This document shows, in pieces, positions 7,121 to 15,276 of a DNA stretch of 26,108 bases. Below the pieces are notes generated by a model, which saw only the letters and a list, made by a program, of their open reading frames with translations, was not told the DNA's origin and did no database searches. The first letter of the stretch is position 1. Each line of letters starts with the position of its first letter. The DNA lies in NCBI GenBank assembly GCA_040880405.1, contig JBBDIM010000108.1, positions 1-26,108 on the forward strand, in the 5' to 3' direction. Made by a program: the position numbers and the translations under genes. The stretch is from JBBDIM01 sp040880405 (GTDB taxonomy: Bacteria; Planctomycetota; Planctomycetia; Pirellulales; Pirellulaceae).

Positions 7121-7641
7121 CGGCGGTTAGGTTTCCCACAGGCTATCGGCTTGCACGGCTGCAACGTAATCATCCTCGTGCGAGTTTTGATTGCGGATCG
7201 GATCGCGTCAACGACTGGCTCCGCTCAAAGGCGGATCAGGCCCAGCGAAAATTCCTTTCCGCAACGACCGTCCTGCTCGACTCACAGGAAGCGATCGCGG
7301 GCTATTACACACTCGCTTTGGGGCAAGTTGAATTTAGTGAACTCCCGCCGGCTACTACGCGCAAGCTTCCCAAAAGCTCATTGCCGATTGCGAAACTCGC
7401 TTGGCTGGGTGTTCATCGCACGCATCAGAAGCGAGGTCTCAGTGAGAGACTAATTGCTCAGGCGATGCTCGATTGCTACCAGGCAAGTCAGTGGCTCCCG
7501 TTTGTTGCAGTGATCGTTGATTGTCTTGAGGAGTCGCTGAAAGGGCTTTACGCACGGTGGGACTTTGCGGATGTACCTGCGAATCCGACACGCGTCTTTT
7601 TGTCTGCTTCGCAGCTAATGGAATTAGGGTCTTCTCAGTAG
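7117..7641 (+). CDS. GNAT-family acetyltransferase toxin
   Basis: 174 aa. Layout matches TacT/AtaT-type toxins, which acetylate the amino acid on charged tRNA and block translation. Visible parts: FDCGSDRVNDWLRSKA (24-39), AGYYTLALGQVEF (61-73), then KLAWLGVHRTHQKRGLSERL with the acetyl-CoA loop, and GLYARWDFADVP near the C-terminus with the Tyr that often serves in catalysis. The loop reads QKRGLS where Q/RxxGxG/A is usual; Ser for the last Gly/Ala is a mild change. The GTG start lies within the last codons of the antitoxin. The ORF is intact, unlike the PIN toxin 3 kb upstream. Confidence 0.82.
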   Translation: MTAVRFPTGYRLARLQRNHPRASFDCGSDRVNDWLRSKADQAQRKFLSATTVLLDSQEAIAGYYTLALGQVEFSELPPATTRKLPKSSLPIAKLAWLGVHRTHQKRGLSERLIAQAMLDCYQASQWLPFVAVIVDCLEESLKGLYARWDFADVPANPTRVFLSASQLMELGSSQ

Positions 7642-8115
7642 AATGACGAGCCTGGGCGCCATGCCCACGCCCGGAAAGCGTAGGCATGAGAAGTGAGCGG
7701 CGATTTTGTCTTCTTCGGGTAGGATGCACGCCGTCTCTCGTTTCATTAGGCGGCGTTGCCAGTGGGTGATTTTCACGCCAAAGATCGGAGGGCTCGCGCC
7801 CTACCGCTTTTATTTTTGATTCCAATCAATAGAAGCGGAGCAGCGCGAGCTGCCAAGTGAAGTGCGAGAGGATCCTGTCTCATTCGAGGATTCCAGGTGC
7901 CATCTCCGGTTCCATTAGACGATAATGCCAGCGTAAAAGAGTGCCGCTAGCGGTTTGGCCGGTGAAGGTGGGCTACCAAAGCGTTCAACTGGCCGTGGGT
8001 TGGCAGTCGGCCGTTTAGGTCGTTGTTATTCGAGAGTTGCCGGTGGGAAATCTACGCGCCAAATCATACCCACGTTTACCGCGCGTAGGCATGTCTACCA
8101 AGATGTTCAATAGAT

Positions 8116-8276
8116 AACCACGAAACACACGAATGACACGAATACGAGGAGCGGTATTGGAGGTGCTTTCAATTATTGGTGGCTATTCGTGTCATTCGTG
8201 TCATTCGTGTCATTCGTGGTTGAAAAAATCGTTCTTCAAGAGATTTGAAACACAGAGGCACCGAGAGCACAGAGGA
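8116..8276. repeat. AACCACGAA palindromic repeat with 9-bp tandem units
   Basis: The left arm aaccacgaaacacacgaa (from 8116) is complementary to the right arm ending attcgtggtt (8221). The right arm holds the 9-mer attcgtgtc three times and then attcgtggt (8185-8220). A separate purine-rich motif, gaaacacagaggcaccgaga (from 8247), follows. The window ends in aaccacgaaatac (26096-26108), evidently the start of another copy. Not CRISPR: the units have no spacers. Confidence 0.65.
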
Positions 8277-8386
8277 TTCTCGGCGCTTTCCGCGCGTGGG
8301 CAGGGTACGCGATGACCTAGCCGGTGCGTGGAACTGGTAAGACGGACAACTTGCCTGGCGCCCAGCCAAACCGCTTCCCAACCCCC

Positions 8387-8416
8387 GGAAACCATGGTTC
8401 CATCCCCATGGTTTCC
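8387..8416 (-). terminator. Stem-loop downstream of the propeller/cytochrome gene
   Basis: A perfect 11-bp inverted repeat, ggaaaccatgg (8387-8397) and ccatggtttcc (8406-8416), with an 8-nt loop. It begins 18 bp past the stop codon of the minus-strand gene. No T tract follows on the minus strand, so it is more likely an mRNA 3' stabiliser than a classic intrinsic terminator. Confidence 0.35.
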
Positions 8417-8433
8417 CATACGCTCACGCTCGC

Positions 8434-11400
8434 CTACTTCCGCAGGTTCCCGGTGCTCTTTTCGGCGACATCGGCTTTCTTTTCTTTGGCGACCCCTAGG
8501 AAGGTCATCAGGTCGGCGATCTCCTCGGCGGTGAACGAATCAAGGAGGCCGTCCGGCATGACGCTGCGGTCCGAAGGGGCGATCTCTTCGATGTCCTGCT
8601 GGCGGATCGTCACTTTTTCACCCGTGTTTTGGGTGACCACGTAGTCGCCGCTGGTGTCGATACTGACCAGTCCGACCACCATTTTGCCGTCGGCGGTCAA
8701 AATCTTCTTGGCCGCGTATTGATCGGAGATCACATGCGACGGGAACAGGATCGATTCCAAAATCTGCTTGCGCTGGAATCGTTTGGAGATGTTGGTCAGG
8801 TCGGGGCCGACCGCTTCTCCCACGCGGCCATGCCGATGGCACGCCGCGCACTGTCCCTTTTGGTACACCAACGCGCCGTTGCGGGGGTTACCCCCTTGGA
8901 ACTCCGTGTCAGTCAGGTACTTCAGCACTTCATCCAGGTCCCAGTTGCTGACCTCGGTGTTGACCGGTTCCGCTTTGGGGGAATCGGGGAAACTGCCGGC
9001 GAACCAACCTTGCCACGAGACCAACCGATCTTCCGGCGTGTCGCTCGGCTTGAAAGGGTACTGCCCAGTCCACTTCTCCAGCAACCGCGAGGCCGCGCGG
9101 CTACCCTCTCCCTCCAGACGCAGCCCCAGCAGAATGAGCTGCCGGAGATCCTCAGGTTGGGTCGTCTTTTCCGTCTCCAATTCTCCCAGCTTGGTCAAAA
9201 TGGCGGTCGCGAATCGTGGTTCCAGTAGTGGGAAGGCCTCGACGATCAGCGGGAAGTTTTCGCCGCCCGGCTGCTGCGCCAGGCCAAACGCAACCGAGCC
9301 GCGGCGCTCCGGTTCGTTCTTGTAGACCCACCGTAGGTGGTTCATGCTCTCGACAGAACCCTCTTCGGCCAACAGGGCGACAATCCCCTTGCGGAGTCGA
9401 TCGACGACCACCGCTTCACGGTCCAGCGGATCTCGTCCGGCCAAGGCCCGATCGACCATCCGCAGCGTGGCGATGGTACCCGCCGGGCGTTCCTTAGGCA
9501 GTTCGAACAAGCAAGCCAAGGCGGCGTTGGGCCACTGGCTACCCATCGAGAGGGCAATCTGAAGCTCATCCGGCGTGAAGCATTTGACGAACTGCTTGGT
9601 GCTGTTCTCGATGTAACCCCGCAGGCCCTCGCCTCCTTCAATCTCCAGGCCACTCTCCAAAGCGGAGAGAATTTTCATCTTCTGTTTGGTGGTCCAGCCT
9701 TCCCGGAGGAAGGTCAGGTGCATGGCGATACTCAGCCGCTCGGAGTTCGGGATATCGCTCTCCAGATGCGCGATGTAGCGCTCGGCGAGCGACATCTCCT
9801 TGAAGTAGACCAAGGTCCGCATCAGTTCGCGGTTCATCAGGTCGTCCGCCGCGGGGAACTCCCGCGCCAGTTTCTCGACCAGGTTTCCGACATCTTCTTT
9901 GCCTAACTCGCTCCGGTGGATCGCCAATTGGATCACCCGCAGCATATCCAGGAAGTGGGCATCGGTGAGGTAGGTATCCAGCCATTGACTGGCTCGCAAG
10001 GCAACTTGCTGGCCACGCTCTTTGGTGGGCTGCGCGATCAACACCGCCGTGGCGGCCGTGTTGAACAGCAAGGGGGAATCGGTTTCCAACACATGATGGA
10101 ACCAATCCTCGGCCGGTTGATTTTCCAGCAATCGCCGGGCGGACCAAGCCACGTGCAGGTCGTCCGACTCAAGCTGCGAAGCGAGCTTTTCAAACGGCAC
10201 CTTGGCGTCAAGCGTTGTCAGGCTCTCGCAAATGCTCCGCCGCACGAGCGGGCTGTCGTCTTTGAGTTGCTCAATGAGCCGCGCGGTGGTCTCCTCGCCG
10301 GGATAGAAGGCCAGCAATTGAACCGCCTTAGCGCGAACCTCCAGGGCCGAATCATCCAGCAGTTCCAGGAGCATCTCGTGGCTCGGAGTCGGGCCGTATA
10401 GGTGCATTAGGTCGAGGCCCCTGACGCGGTAGGGAGCTGGGTTTTCATTGGAGATGACCACCCCTTGAACCTGCGTATCCCAGTCGTCACCCAGTCCGGC
10501 TTGGACTTCGGCGATCGCCTGCCGACCCCACGCGCTGTGAGGCTGAGGCTGGCGAATTGCGGCGGTGATGCCGCTTCCCAGGTTGTCCAGCCCCGGCGGC
10601 TGTTCACCCTTCCACACAATGCGATAGAGGCCACCCTCGGTGCCACGGCCGCCGGTCCCGAGATAAATCCAGCCATCTGGGCCGATATCGACCCCGGTTA
10701 CATTCATCGGTTCCCCTTCGAGTAGCGGCTCGACATGGGTCATGTAGCTGGCCCCGTCCCGCCGCATCGCCACGGTCAAGATGCGGCCGTTGGCCCAGTC
10801 GGTCAGGACTAGCCGGTTTTGATACTTGGCTGGGAAACGGAAATGGTCGTACACCACCATTCCAGTCGGCGACCCGGGGCCGGTGTCCAACAGGGGCGGG
10901 AGGCAGTCGGGGTAATACTCAGGCCACTTGGCCCAACCACTCCGCCAACCGAACTCGGCTCCCGGGAGGACCTGGAACAAACCGGTCGAACGATGCCAGG
11001 GCAAGCCTTCGTCCCATTCCATGTCGGAATCGTGGACGAACAGGTCTCCCTGTCGGTTGAAGGCCAGTCCGAAGGCGTTTCGCAACCCACCGGCGATCAC
11101 CTCGACCGAGGAACCTTCCAAGTCGGTTCGTAGGACCATCCCGCCTGGCGATTTAACACCGACGGCGTGCCCGCCTGGATCTTCCAGCCGCTGCACCAAA
11201 TCCCCTTCGTAGAAGTGGCGGTGGGGGCTTTTCTCGGCGAGGGCCGCTTTCATTTTGGTGTCGTTACCGGCGACGATGTAAATCAGCCCATCAGGGCCTA
11301 ATGTCAAGCTGTGAGGGCCATGCTCACCGATCGGTCCCTCGAATTCGACGAGGGTCTTGGTCTCTTCCAACATGCCATCCCGGTCGGAATCGCTCAGGAG

Positions 11401-12342
11401 GTAAAGCCCGGTCCCTTTCGAGCCTTCGCCGATCACGTACACATCACCGTTGAGCGGCAGAATGCCTTGGACATTCTTAATCGCCTCGCTGTAAACTCGG
11501 GAAGCGTCGACCACACCGTCGTCGTTCGAGTCATAAAACAGCGTCAGCGGGCCCCCTTCAATCGAGGCAATGATATTGCCGAACTCGTTGAATGCGATCG
11601 TCAGCACCCCGCCGGTGACATCCGCCGAGAGCACTTCCTGGATCGCGAACCCCGGGAGGATTCGGAAGCGGGACTCCTCGTCCGGCTGCCCCGCCGCGGG
11701 ATCGGCGGCAGCGGGTGTCGCCGTGGCCGGGGTTGATTGGCTGATATTGCGGCTCACTGGAGTCGTTTGGCTCCGGGCGACTTCCATTTGGGGAGTCGCC
11801 GCCTTGGGCTCTTCGGTTTCCCAAGGAGAGGTCCGCCCGGCCGGGCCCAGCACTTGAGCCAACGCCCAACGGCTGTCGCTGTAGTGCGTGGAGTACCAGA
11901 ATGGTAAGGGGCGCAAGTTGACTCGCCAGGAGGCGTCGGTCACGATTTTGGTGGTGGGTCGTCCGCCCGATTCCAAGTCTAAGGTGGCCAACAGCCCGGC
12001 CGAACCGTCCACTTGGTTGGTCACCTGCACGGCGATCAGATTCACGCCGCTCCGCAATTGCGGGGTAATATTCACGGTCCGGGGCTGTTTCCAGTTGCTC
12101 CCCTCGGCTGCCTTGGTGCCGTTGACGTACAGTTCAAACTCGTCATCCGCGGCGATCGTGATCGCCCCCTGAGTCGGATTGCCGACCTCAAAGGCCTTGC
12201 GGAAGAAGCAGGAGCCCTCCGGCACACGGTCCTTACGGTGCTGCGGGGCCCAAATCCACTGTGCTTCCTGGGCCTCCAATGGGGCGGCACCGAGCAGCAT
12301 GCAGGCAAAGATCCAGATTCCGAGTCGCGTGTGTTGGTTCAT
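8434..12342 (-). CDS. Secreted beta-propeller, HEAT-like and cytochrome c protein, PVC type
   Basis: 1302 aa. Residues 1-24 are a signal peptide (MNQHTRLGIWIFACMLLGAA, cleaved near LEA-QEA). Residues ~27-170 resemble the sugar-binding jelly roll at the N-terminus of rhamnosidases (WIWAPQ..., ELYVNGTKAAEG). A Pro/Ala/Thr linker (~175-222) leads to a beta-propeller (~225-575) of the membrane-bound dehydrogenase type, with FRILPGFAIQEV at its start and GLYRIVWKG at its end. A helical HEAT-like region (~620-1080) follows. The C-terminus has haem motif CAACH (1165-1169) and a likely axial Met in SVMPDG (Met1262). The domain order is typical of planctomycetes and verrucomicrobia; roles in periplasmic oxidation of sugars are suspected, not shown. 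The ATG at 12342 is chosen because the signal peptide begins there; the frame is open to 12480. Monocistronic. Confidence 0.88.
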   Translation of the reverse strand: MNQHTRLGIWIFACMLLGAAPLEAQEAQWIWAPQHRKDRVPEGSCFFRKAFEVGNPTQGAITIAADDEFELYVNGTKAAEGSNWKQPRTVNITPQLRSGVNLIAVQVTNQVDGSAGLLATLDLESGGRPTTKIVTDASWRVNLRPLPFWYSTHYSDSRWALAQVLGPAGRTSPWETEEPKAATPQMEVARSQTTPVSRNISQSTPATATPAAADPAAGQPDEESRFRILPGFAIQEVLSADVTGGVLTIAFNEFGNIIASIEGGPLTLFYDSNDDGVVDASRVYSEAIKNVQGILPLNGDVYVIGEGSKGTGLYLLSDSDRDGMLEETKTLVEFEGPIGEHGPHSLTLGPDGLIYIVAGNDTKMKAALAEKSPHRHFYEGDLVQRLEDPGGHAVGVKSPGGMVLRTDLEGSSVEVIAGGLRNAFGLAFNRQGDLFVHDSDMEWDEGLPWHRSTGLFQVLPGAEFGWRSGWAKWPEYYPDCLPPLLDTGPGSPTGMVVYDHFRFPAKYQNRLVLTDWANGRILTVAMRRDGASYMTHVEPLLEGEPMNVTGVDIGPDGWIYLGTGGRGTEGGLYRIVWKGEQPPGLDNLGSGITAAIRQPQPHSAWGRQAIAEVQAGLGDDWDTQVQGVVISNENPAPYRVRGLDLMHLYGPTPSHEMLLELLDDSALEVRAKAVQLLAFYPGEETTARLIEQLKDDSPLVRRSICESLTTLDAKVPFEKLASQLESDDLHVAWSARRLLENQPAEDWFHHVLETDSPLLFNTAATAVLIAQPTKERGQQVALRASQWLDTYLTDAHFLDMLRVIQLAIHRSELGKEDVGNLVEKLAREFPAADDLMNRELMRTLVYFKEMSLAERYIAHLESDIPNSERLSIAMHLTFLREGWTTKQKMKILSALESGLEIEGGEGLRGYIENSTKQFVKCFTPDELQIALSMGSQWPNAALACLFELPKERPAGTIATLRMVDRALAGRDPLDREAVVVDRLRKGIVALLAEEGSVESMNHLRWVYKNEPERRGSVAFGLAQQPGGENFPLIVEAFPLLEPRFATAILTKLGELETEKTTQPEDLRQLILLGLRLEGEGSRAASRLLEKWTGQYPFKPSDTPEDRLVSWQGWFAGSFPDSPKAEPVNTEVSNWDLDEVLKYLTDTEFQGGNPRNGALVYQKGQCAACHRHGRVGEAVGPDLTNISKRFQRKQILESILFPSHVISDQYAAKKILTADGKMVVGLVSIDTSGDYVVTQNTGEKVTIRQQDIEEIAPSDRSVMPDGLLDSFTAEEIADLMTFLGVAKEKKADVAEKSTGNLRK

Positions 12343-12606
12343 AATCAATCGCAGGTTTTTGACGGTACGATTTTCGGCCCGAAAAAGCCGCCTCACCTGA
12401 AGGGGCGATTTGGCATATTCCGCGGAAACATGGCTTCGTTGCATCCACCCCCTGTGCAGGGCGCGGAAACAAACCATCATTTAACCAATCGGGACATGCC
12501 GCCCGGGAAATCAGCAAAACCGGAACACACGGAGGAATTCGCACGATCCGCCGTCACGGCTAGCTGGAGGGAAGCCCACGAATCACGCACGCTAGCAAGG
12601 TTTTCG

Positions 12607-12640
12607 TTGCCACGCTCGCCAAGAACGTGGGGGCCGCGCG
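12607..12640. repeat. Dispersed hairpin repeat, diverged half copy
   Basis: gttgccacgctcgccaagaa followed by cgtgggggccgcg resembles the second hairpin of the copies at 24204-24240 and 24653-24700 (gtagccacggtcg...accgtgggagaa). It lies directly beside the composite element at 12645. Confidence 0.5.
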
Positions 12641-12644
12641 AGGA

Positions 12645-12881
12645 GGGGATGAGTTCAATTACAAAGAGTCGGAGGTCTCGCAGTTTGGGCCGCGGCCTCT
12701 GTAATTGAACTTATCCCCGTTTCCAATTTGACGTATGTGCCAGTCATTGCCCCTGGTTTGCTGGGTCGGTTGGTGGGGGGCTCTGGTTAAAGATGGAGCG
12801 TTTGGAAGGGGATAAGGTCAATTACGGGTACCGCGGCCGGGGGTTCCTTTCCGCCGACTCTTTGTAATTGAACTCATCCCC
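12645..12881. repeat. Composite REPIN-like palindromic element, copy 1
   Basis: 237 bp bounded by perfect 28-bp inverted arms: 12645-12672 (ggggatgagttcaattacaa...) and 12854-12881 (...ttgtaattgaactcatcccc). It consists of two polar hairpin units in tail-to-tail orientation: unit A 12645-12718 ends gtaattgaacttatcccc, and unit B 12808-12881 begins ggggataaggtcaattac. Each unit can fold on itself. The second copy at 24289-24515 has the same plan with a different middle. No ORF is present, so it is a non-autonomous element; a RAYT-type transposase elsewhere is the likely mobiliser (inference). Confidence 0.8.
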
Positions 12882-12910
12882 GATGCCTTCTCTCATGGCA
12901 TCCGACTTTT

Positions 12911-13036
12911 TGTAGCTACGCTCGCAAGAGCGTGGGCGAATCGCGAGAATGGGGTGCCTTTGGAGGAAAGTTATCCCTGAAGGCCAGGCGGTTTAGCACT
13001 TCCCCCACGCTGTACGCCAGCGTGGCTACGACGCGC
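12911..13036. repeat. Dispersed hairpin repeat, copy 2 with left flank
   Basis: gtagctacgctcgcaagagc (from 12914) and a ggggtgcctttgg segment match the left part of the repeat near 24204-24260. acttcccccacgct (12998-13011) with agcgtggctacgacgcgcc matches copy 1 at 37-74. It abuts the composite element, as at the 24-kb locus. Confidence 0.65.
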
Positions 13037-13249
13037 CTTTCGGAGTCACACTCGCCTAGAGGGTGGGGGTGAGTGCAAGCGAGGCTGTTATTGACCCCTT
13101 TTTGCCTGAGGGCTACGATTCGAATGGGTGATTCGAATGGGTTGGCTGGGAAAATTGTGTCAGCTAGTTTCTAATTAGGCACCCCTGTTCACTACGTGGT
13201 CTCCGCCGGGGGCGGAAACGCGGGGCTTCATCGAACCAAAGGATTTGCC
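13037..13249. other. Upstream region of the peptide transporter operon
   Basis: No gene. gattcgaatgggt is repeated exactly in tandem (13117-13129 and 13130-13142). No convincing sigma-70 boxes were found. AAGGA, 6 bp before ATG 13250, is the ribosome site for the first gene. Confidence 0.4.
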
Positions 13250-15154
13250 ATGCCGTGGGCTCGTTTTCTGACCTTGGGACTTCTCGTCGTGCTGGTGACA
13301 AGCCAGCTTGCTTGCACTCGGGATCGAAAAGCGGAAAAGGCCGCCGCGGAATTCGATTTTTCCGCTGGTTTGAAACCCTTCACCCCACCCAGCCTTGAGC
13401 AGCTCAACGAGGCAACCGCGTGGGAGGACCAGGAGGTGATGAGCCCGTTGGACCGTCTCAATGCCTATCTGGCGGAGAACCCCCCGCAGGTCGATGTCGA
13501 AACGGCCCTGGACCTCCGGAACGATTCGGACGAGGCGAACGAGCAGATCAAAAGCGGCTTGGGTATCCAGCCCAGCAGCCCGGACGAGGTAAACTGGGAC
13601 GCCACCTTCAACCATCATATTGGGGCCGAGGTCAAAAGCGTCAACCCGCTGTTCATGAGCTCGGTTTACGAGTTCGAGGTGGTCGGCCTGACCAACATTT
13701 CGCTGATCGCGTCCGACTGGGATCAGATTCCCTTTGGCGATGCGGACCACATCAAAAGCTGGCAGACCAGCCCCGACAACAAAATCCATAAGTTCATCCT
13801 CCGGGACGACCTGAAATGGACCGACGGCACGCCGGTCACCGCCCACGACTTTGCCTTCACGTTCAAGATTTTGCGGCACCCTGATATCATCTTGCCGGCT
13901 CTCAGTTCCGGGACCGAGATGATCGACTTGGTCCACGCCTACGATGACCACACCCTTGTGATTTTCCATAGCGAGCCGCTCGCAATCAATGTCTGGCAAA
14001 ACGTCTTCCCGATCATTCCGCGGCACGTTTTCGAGCCGTCGATCGCCGAGGACCCCTCCATGGTCGATAGCGACCGCCATCTGGAAATGGAACAGCAGCC
14101 GGTGACCTGTGGGCCGTATCGGCTGGTTCGGCGCGAGCGTGATAAGGAATTGATCTTCGAGCGAAACGACGACTATTACCAACACAACGGGAAGGAAGTT
14201 CGCAACAAGCCGTACTTCAAGACGATCCGGATGGAGGTGATCAACGACTCGAACAACGCCCTGTTGGCCCTCAAATCAGGGAAGATCGACGACACCACGA
14301 TCGCCGCCGACAAGTGGGCGACCGACGCCGCGGCCGACGACTTTTACGACCGTAACACCAAAGTCTCCGCGACCGCCTATACGGAGTTCCACATCGTCTG
14401 GAACTGCAAATCACCCCTGTTCGAGGATGCCAAGGTCCGCCGGGCGATGAGCCACGCGGTCGACTATCGGGAAATCCTCGACAAAATCCTCGCCGGGATG
14501 AACAAACAGGCCAATGGTCCGTTCCATCCCGAGGCCTGGGCCCACCCCAATCCGCCGGTCGAAAACTACAACTTGGACCTGGACAAGGCCAACCAGCTAT
14601 TGGATGAAGCAGGCTGGAAAGACACCACCGGCAGCGGCATTCGGAACAAAGAGATCGACGGCAAAAATGTTCCGCTAGAGTTCTCGTTCCTGATGGTCCC
14701 CTCACCCAACAGCGAGCGCGTCGCCCGGGTGCTTCAGTCGAGCTTCGCCAAAGTCGGCGCGAAGATGGATATCCGCCCGATCGAGTTCACCGTGATGCAG
14801 CAGCGAACGAGCGATCACAACTTCGACGCCGCGTTTGGTGGTTGGGGTTCCGGCACCGATCCGTACAGCACCAAAAACATCTTCGGCACCGATGAAAATC
14901 GGAACTACGGGCAGTACTCCAACCCGGAGGTCGACAAGCTGTTCGAGGAAGGGCTGTACGAATTGGATCAGGACGAGCGAGCCAAGATTTATGGCAAGGT
15001 GCATACCATCCTGCACGAGGATCAGCCGTACACTTGGTTGTTCTATCGCACCGATCTGCAAGCCTTCAACAAGGAGCTGCGGGGATATAAAATGAGCCCC
15101 TCCGGACCGTTCATTTACAATCCCGGCACGCATAGTATCTGGCGTGCCAAATAG
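13250..15154 (+). CDS. Peptide ABC transporter substrate-binding lipoprotein (SBP_bac_5)
   Basis: 634 aa. N-terminus MPWARFLTLGLLVVLVTSQL then Ala-Cys: a signal peptide with likely lipidation at Cys22, though Gln sits at -3 of the lipobox. Family motifs include RDDLKWTDGTPVTAHDFAFT (about 184-204), VRRAMSHAVDYREI and the C-terminal region GGWGSGTDPYSTKN. It captures oligopeptides or similar solutes and delivers them to the permeases downstream. About 100 extra residues, rich in acidic positions, precede the folded domain, which makes it longer than usual DppA/OppA (about 535). The start is set by AAGGA 6 bp upstream; the longer frame to 13196 has no ribosome site. First gene of an operon ending at 19307. 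Confidence 0.88.
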   Translation: MPWARFLTLGLLVVLVTSQLACTRDRKAEKAAAEFDFSAGLKPFTPPSLEQLNEATAWEDQEVMSPLDRLNAYLAENPPQVDVETALDLRNDSDEANEQIKSGLGIQPSSPDEVNWDATFNHHIGAEVKSVNPLFMSSVYEFEVVGLTNISLIASDWDQIPFGDADHIKSWQTSPDNKIHKFILRDDLKWTDGTPVTAHDFAFTFKILRHPDIILPALSSGTEMIDLVHAYDDHTLVIFHSEPLAINVWQNVFPIIPRHVFEPSIAEDPSMVDSDRHLEMEQQPVTCGPYRLVRRERDKELIFERNDDYYQHNGKEVRNKPYFKTIRMEVINDSNNALLALKSGKIDDTTIAADKWATDAAADDFYDRNTKVSATAYTEFHIVWNCKSPLFEDAKVRRAMSHAVDYREILDKILAGMNKQANGPFHPEAWAHPNPPVENYNLDLDKANQLLDEAGWKDTTGSGIRNKEIDGKNVPLEFSFLMVPSPNSERVARVLQSSFAKVGAKMDIRPIEFTVMQQRTSDHNFDAAFGGWGSGTDPYSTKNIFGTDENRNYGQYSNPEVDKLFEEGLYELDQDERAKIYGKVHTILHEDQPYTWLFYRTDLQAFNKELRGYKMSPSGPFIYNPGTHSIWRAK

Positions 15155-15170
15155 CCCCACCCTACTCCAC

Positions 15171-15200
15171 GACGACGGGCAGACTTGGTTGCCCGTCGTT
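15171..15200 (+). promoter_or_regulatory. Intercistronic stem-loop after the binding-protein gene
   Basis: acgacgggca (15172-15181) pairs perfectly with tgcccgtcgt (15190-15199), plus one G-T pair, around an 8-nt loop. It sits 17 bp after the lipoprotein stop and about 75 bp before the permease. In other ABC operons such structures protect the binding-protein mRNA end and lower expression of the permease part. No T tract follows, so partial termination or RNA stabilisation is inferred. Confidence 0.55.
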
Positions 15201-15276
15201 CTAGCCCGCGCCGGACCACCCCTCCCTTGCGGATGTTTTGCCTGGTCTCCTCGCCGCACCGGAATCGATACGCGAT

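Larger units (their letters stand above)
7642..8433. other. Gene-free repeat-rich region
   Basis: About 790 bp with no supportable gene. It holds weakly related segments: gttgccagtgggtgatttt (from about 7754) compares with gttgccggtgggaaatct (from about 8036), each followed by cgccaaa. In addition cccacgcccggaaagcgtag (7667) compares with cccacgtttaccgcgcgtag (8069). The 3' part holds the aaccacgaa palindrome (8116-8221) and an accgagagcacagagg motif. This looks like decayed repeat DNA between convergent genes. Confidence 0.5.

Noticed and set aside
8185..8221. Short repeats considered as CRISPR
   Set aside because: Units are 9 bp and directly adjacent with no spacers; no cas gene.
12013..12708. 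231-aa plus-strand ORF
   Set aside because: Antisense to the signal peptide end of the propeller/cytochrome gene, then enters the palindromic element; no recognisable domain.
13142..13158. Sigma-54-like ttggctgggaaaattgt before the transporter operon
   Set aside because: The spacing is one base too long and the -12 GC is GT.
13175..14185. 336-aa minus-strand ORF
   Set aside because: Shadow of the substrate-binding lipoprotein in GC-rich DNA.
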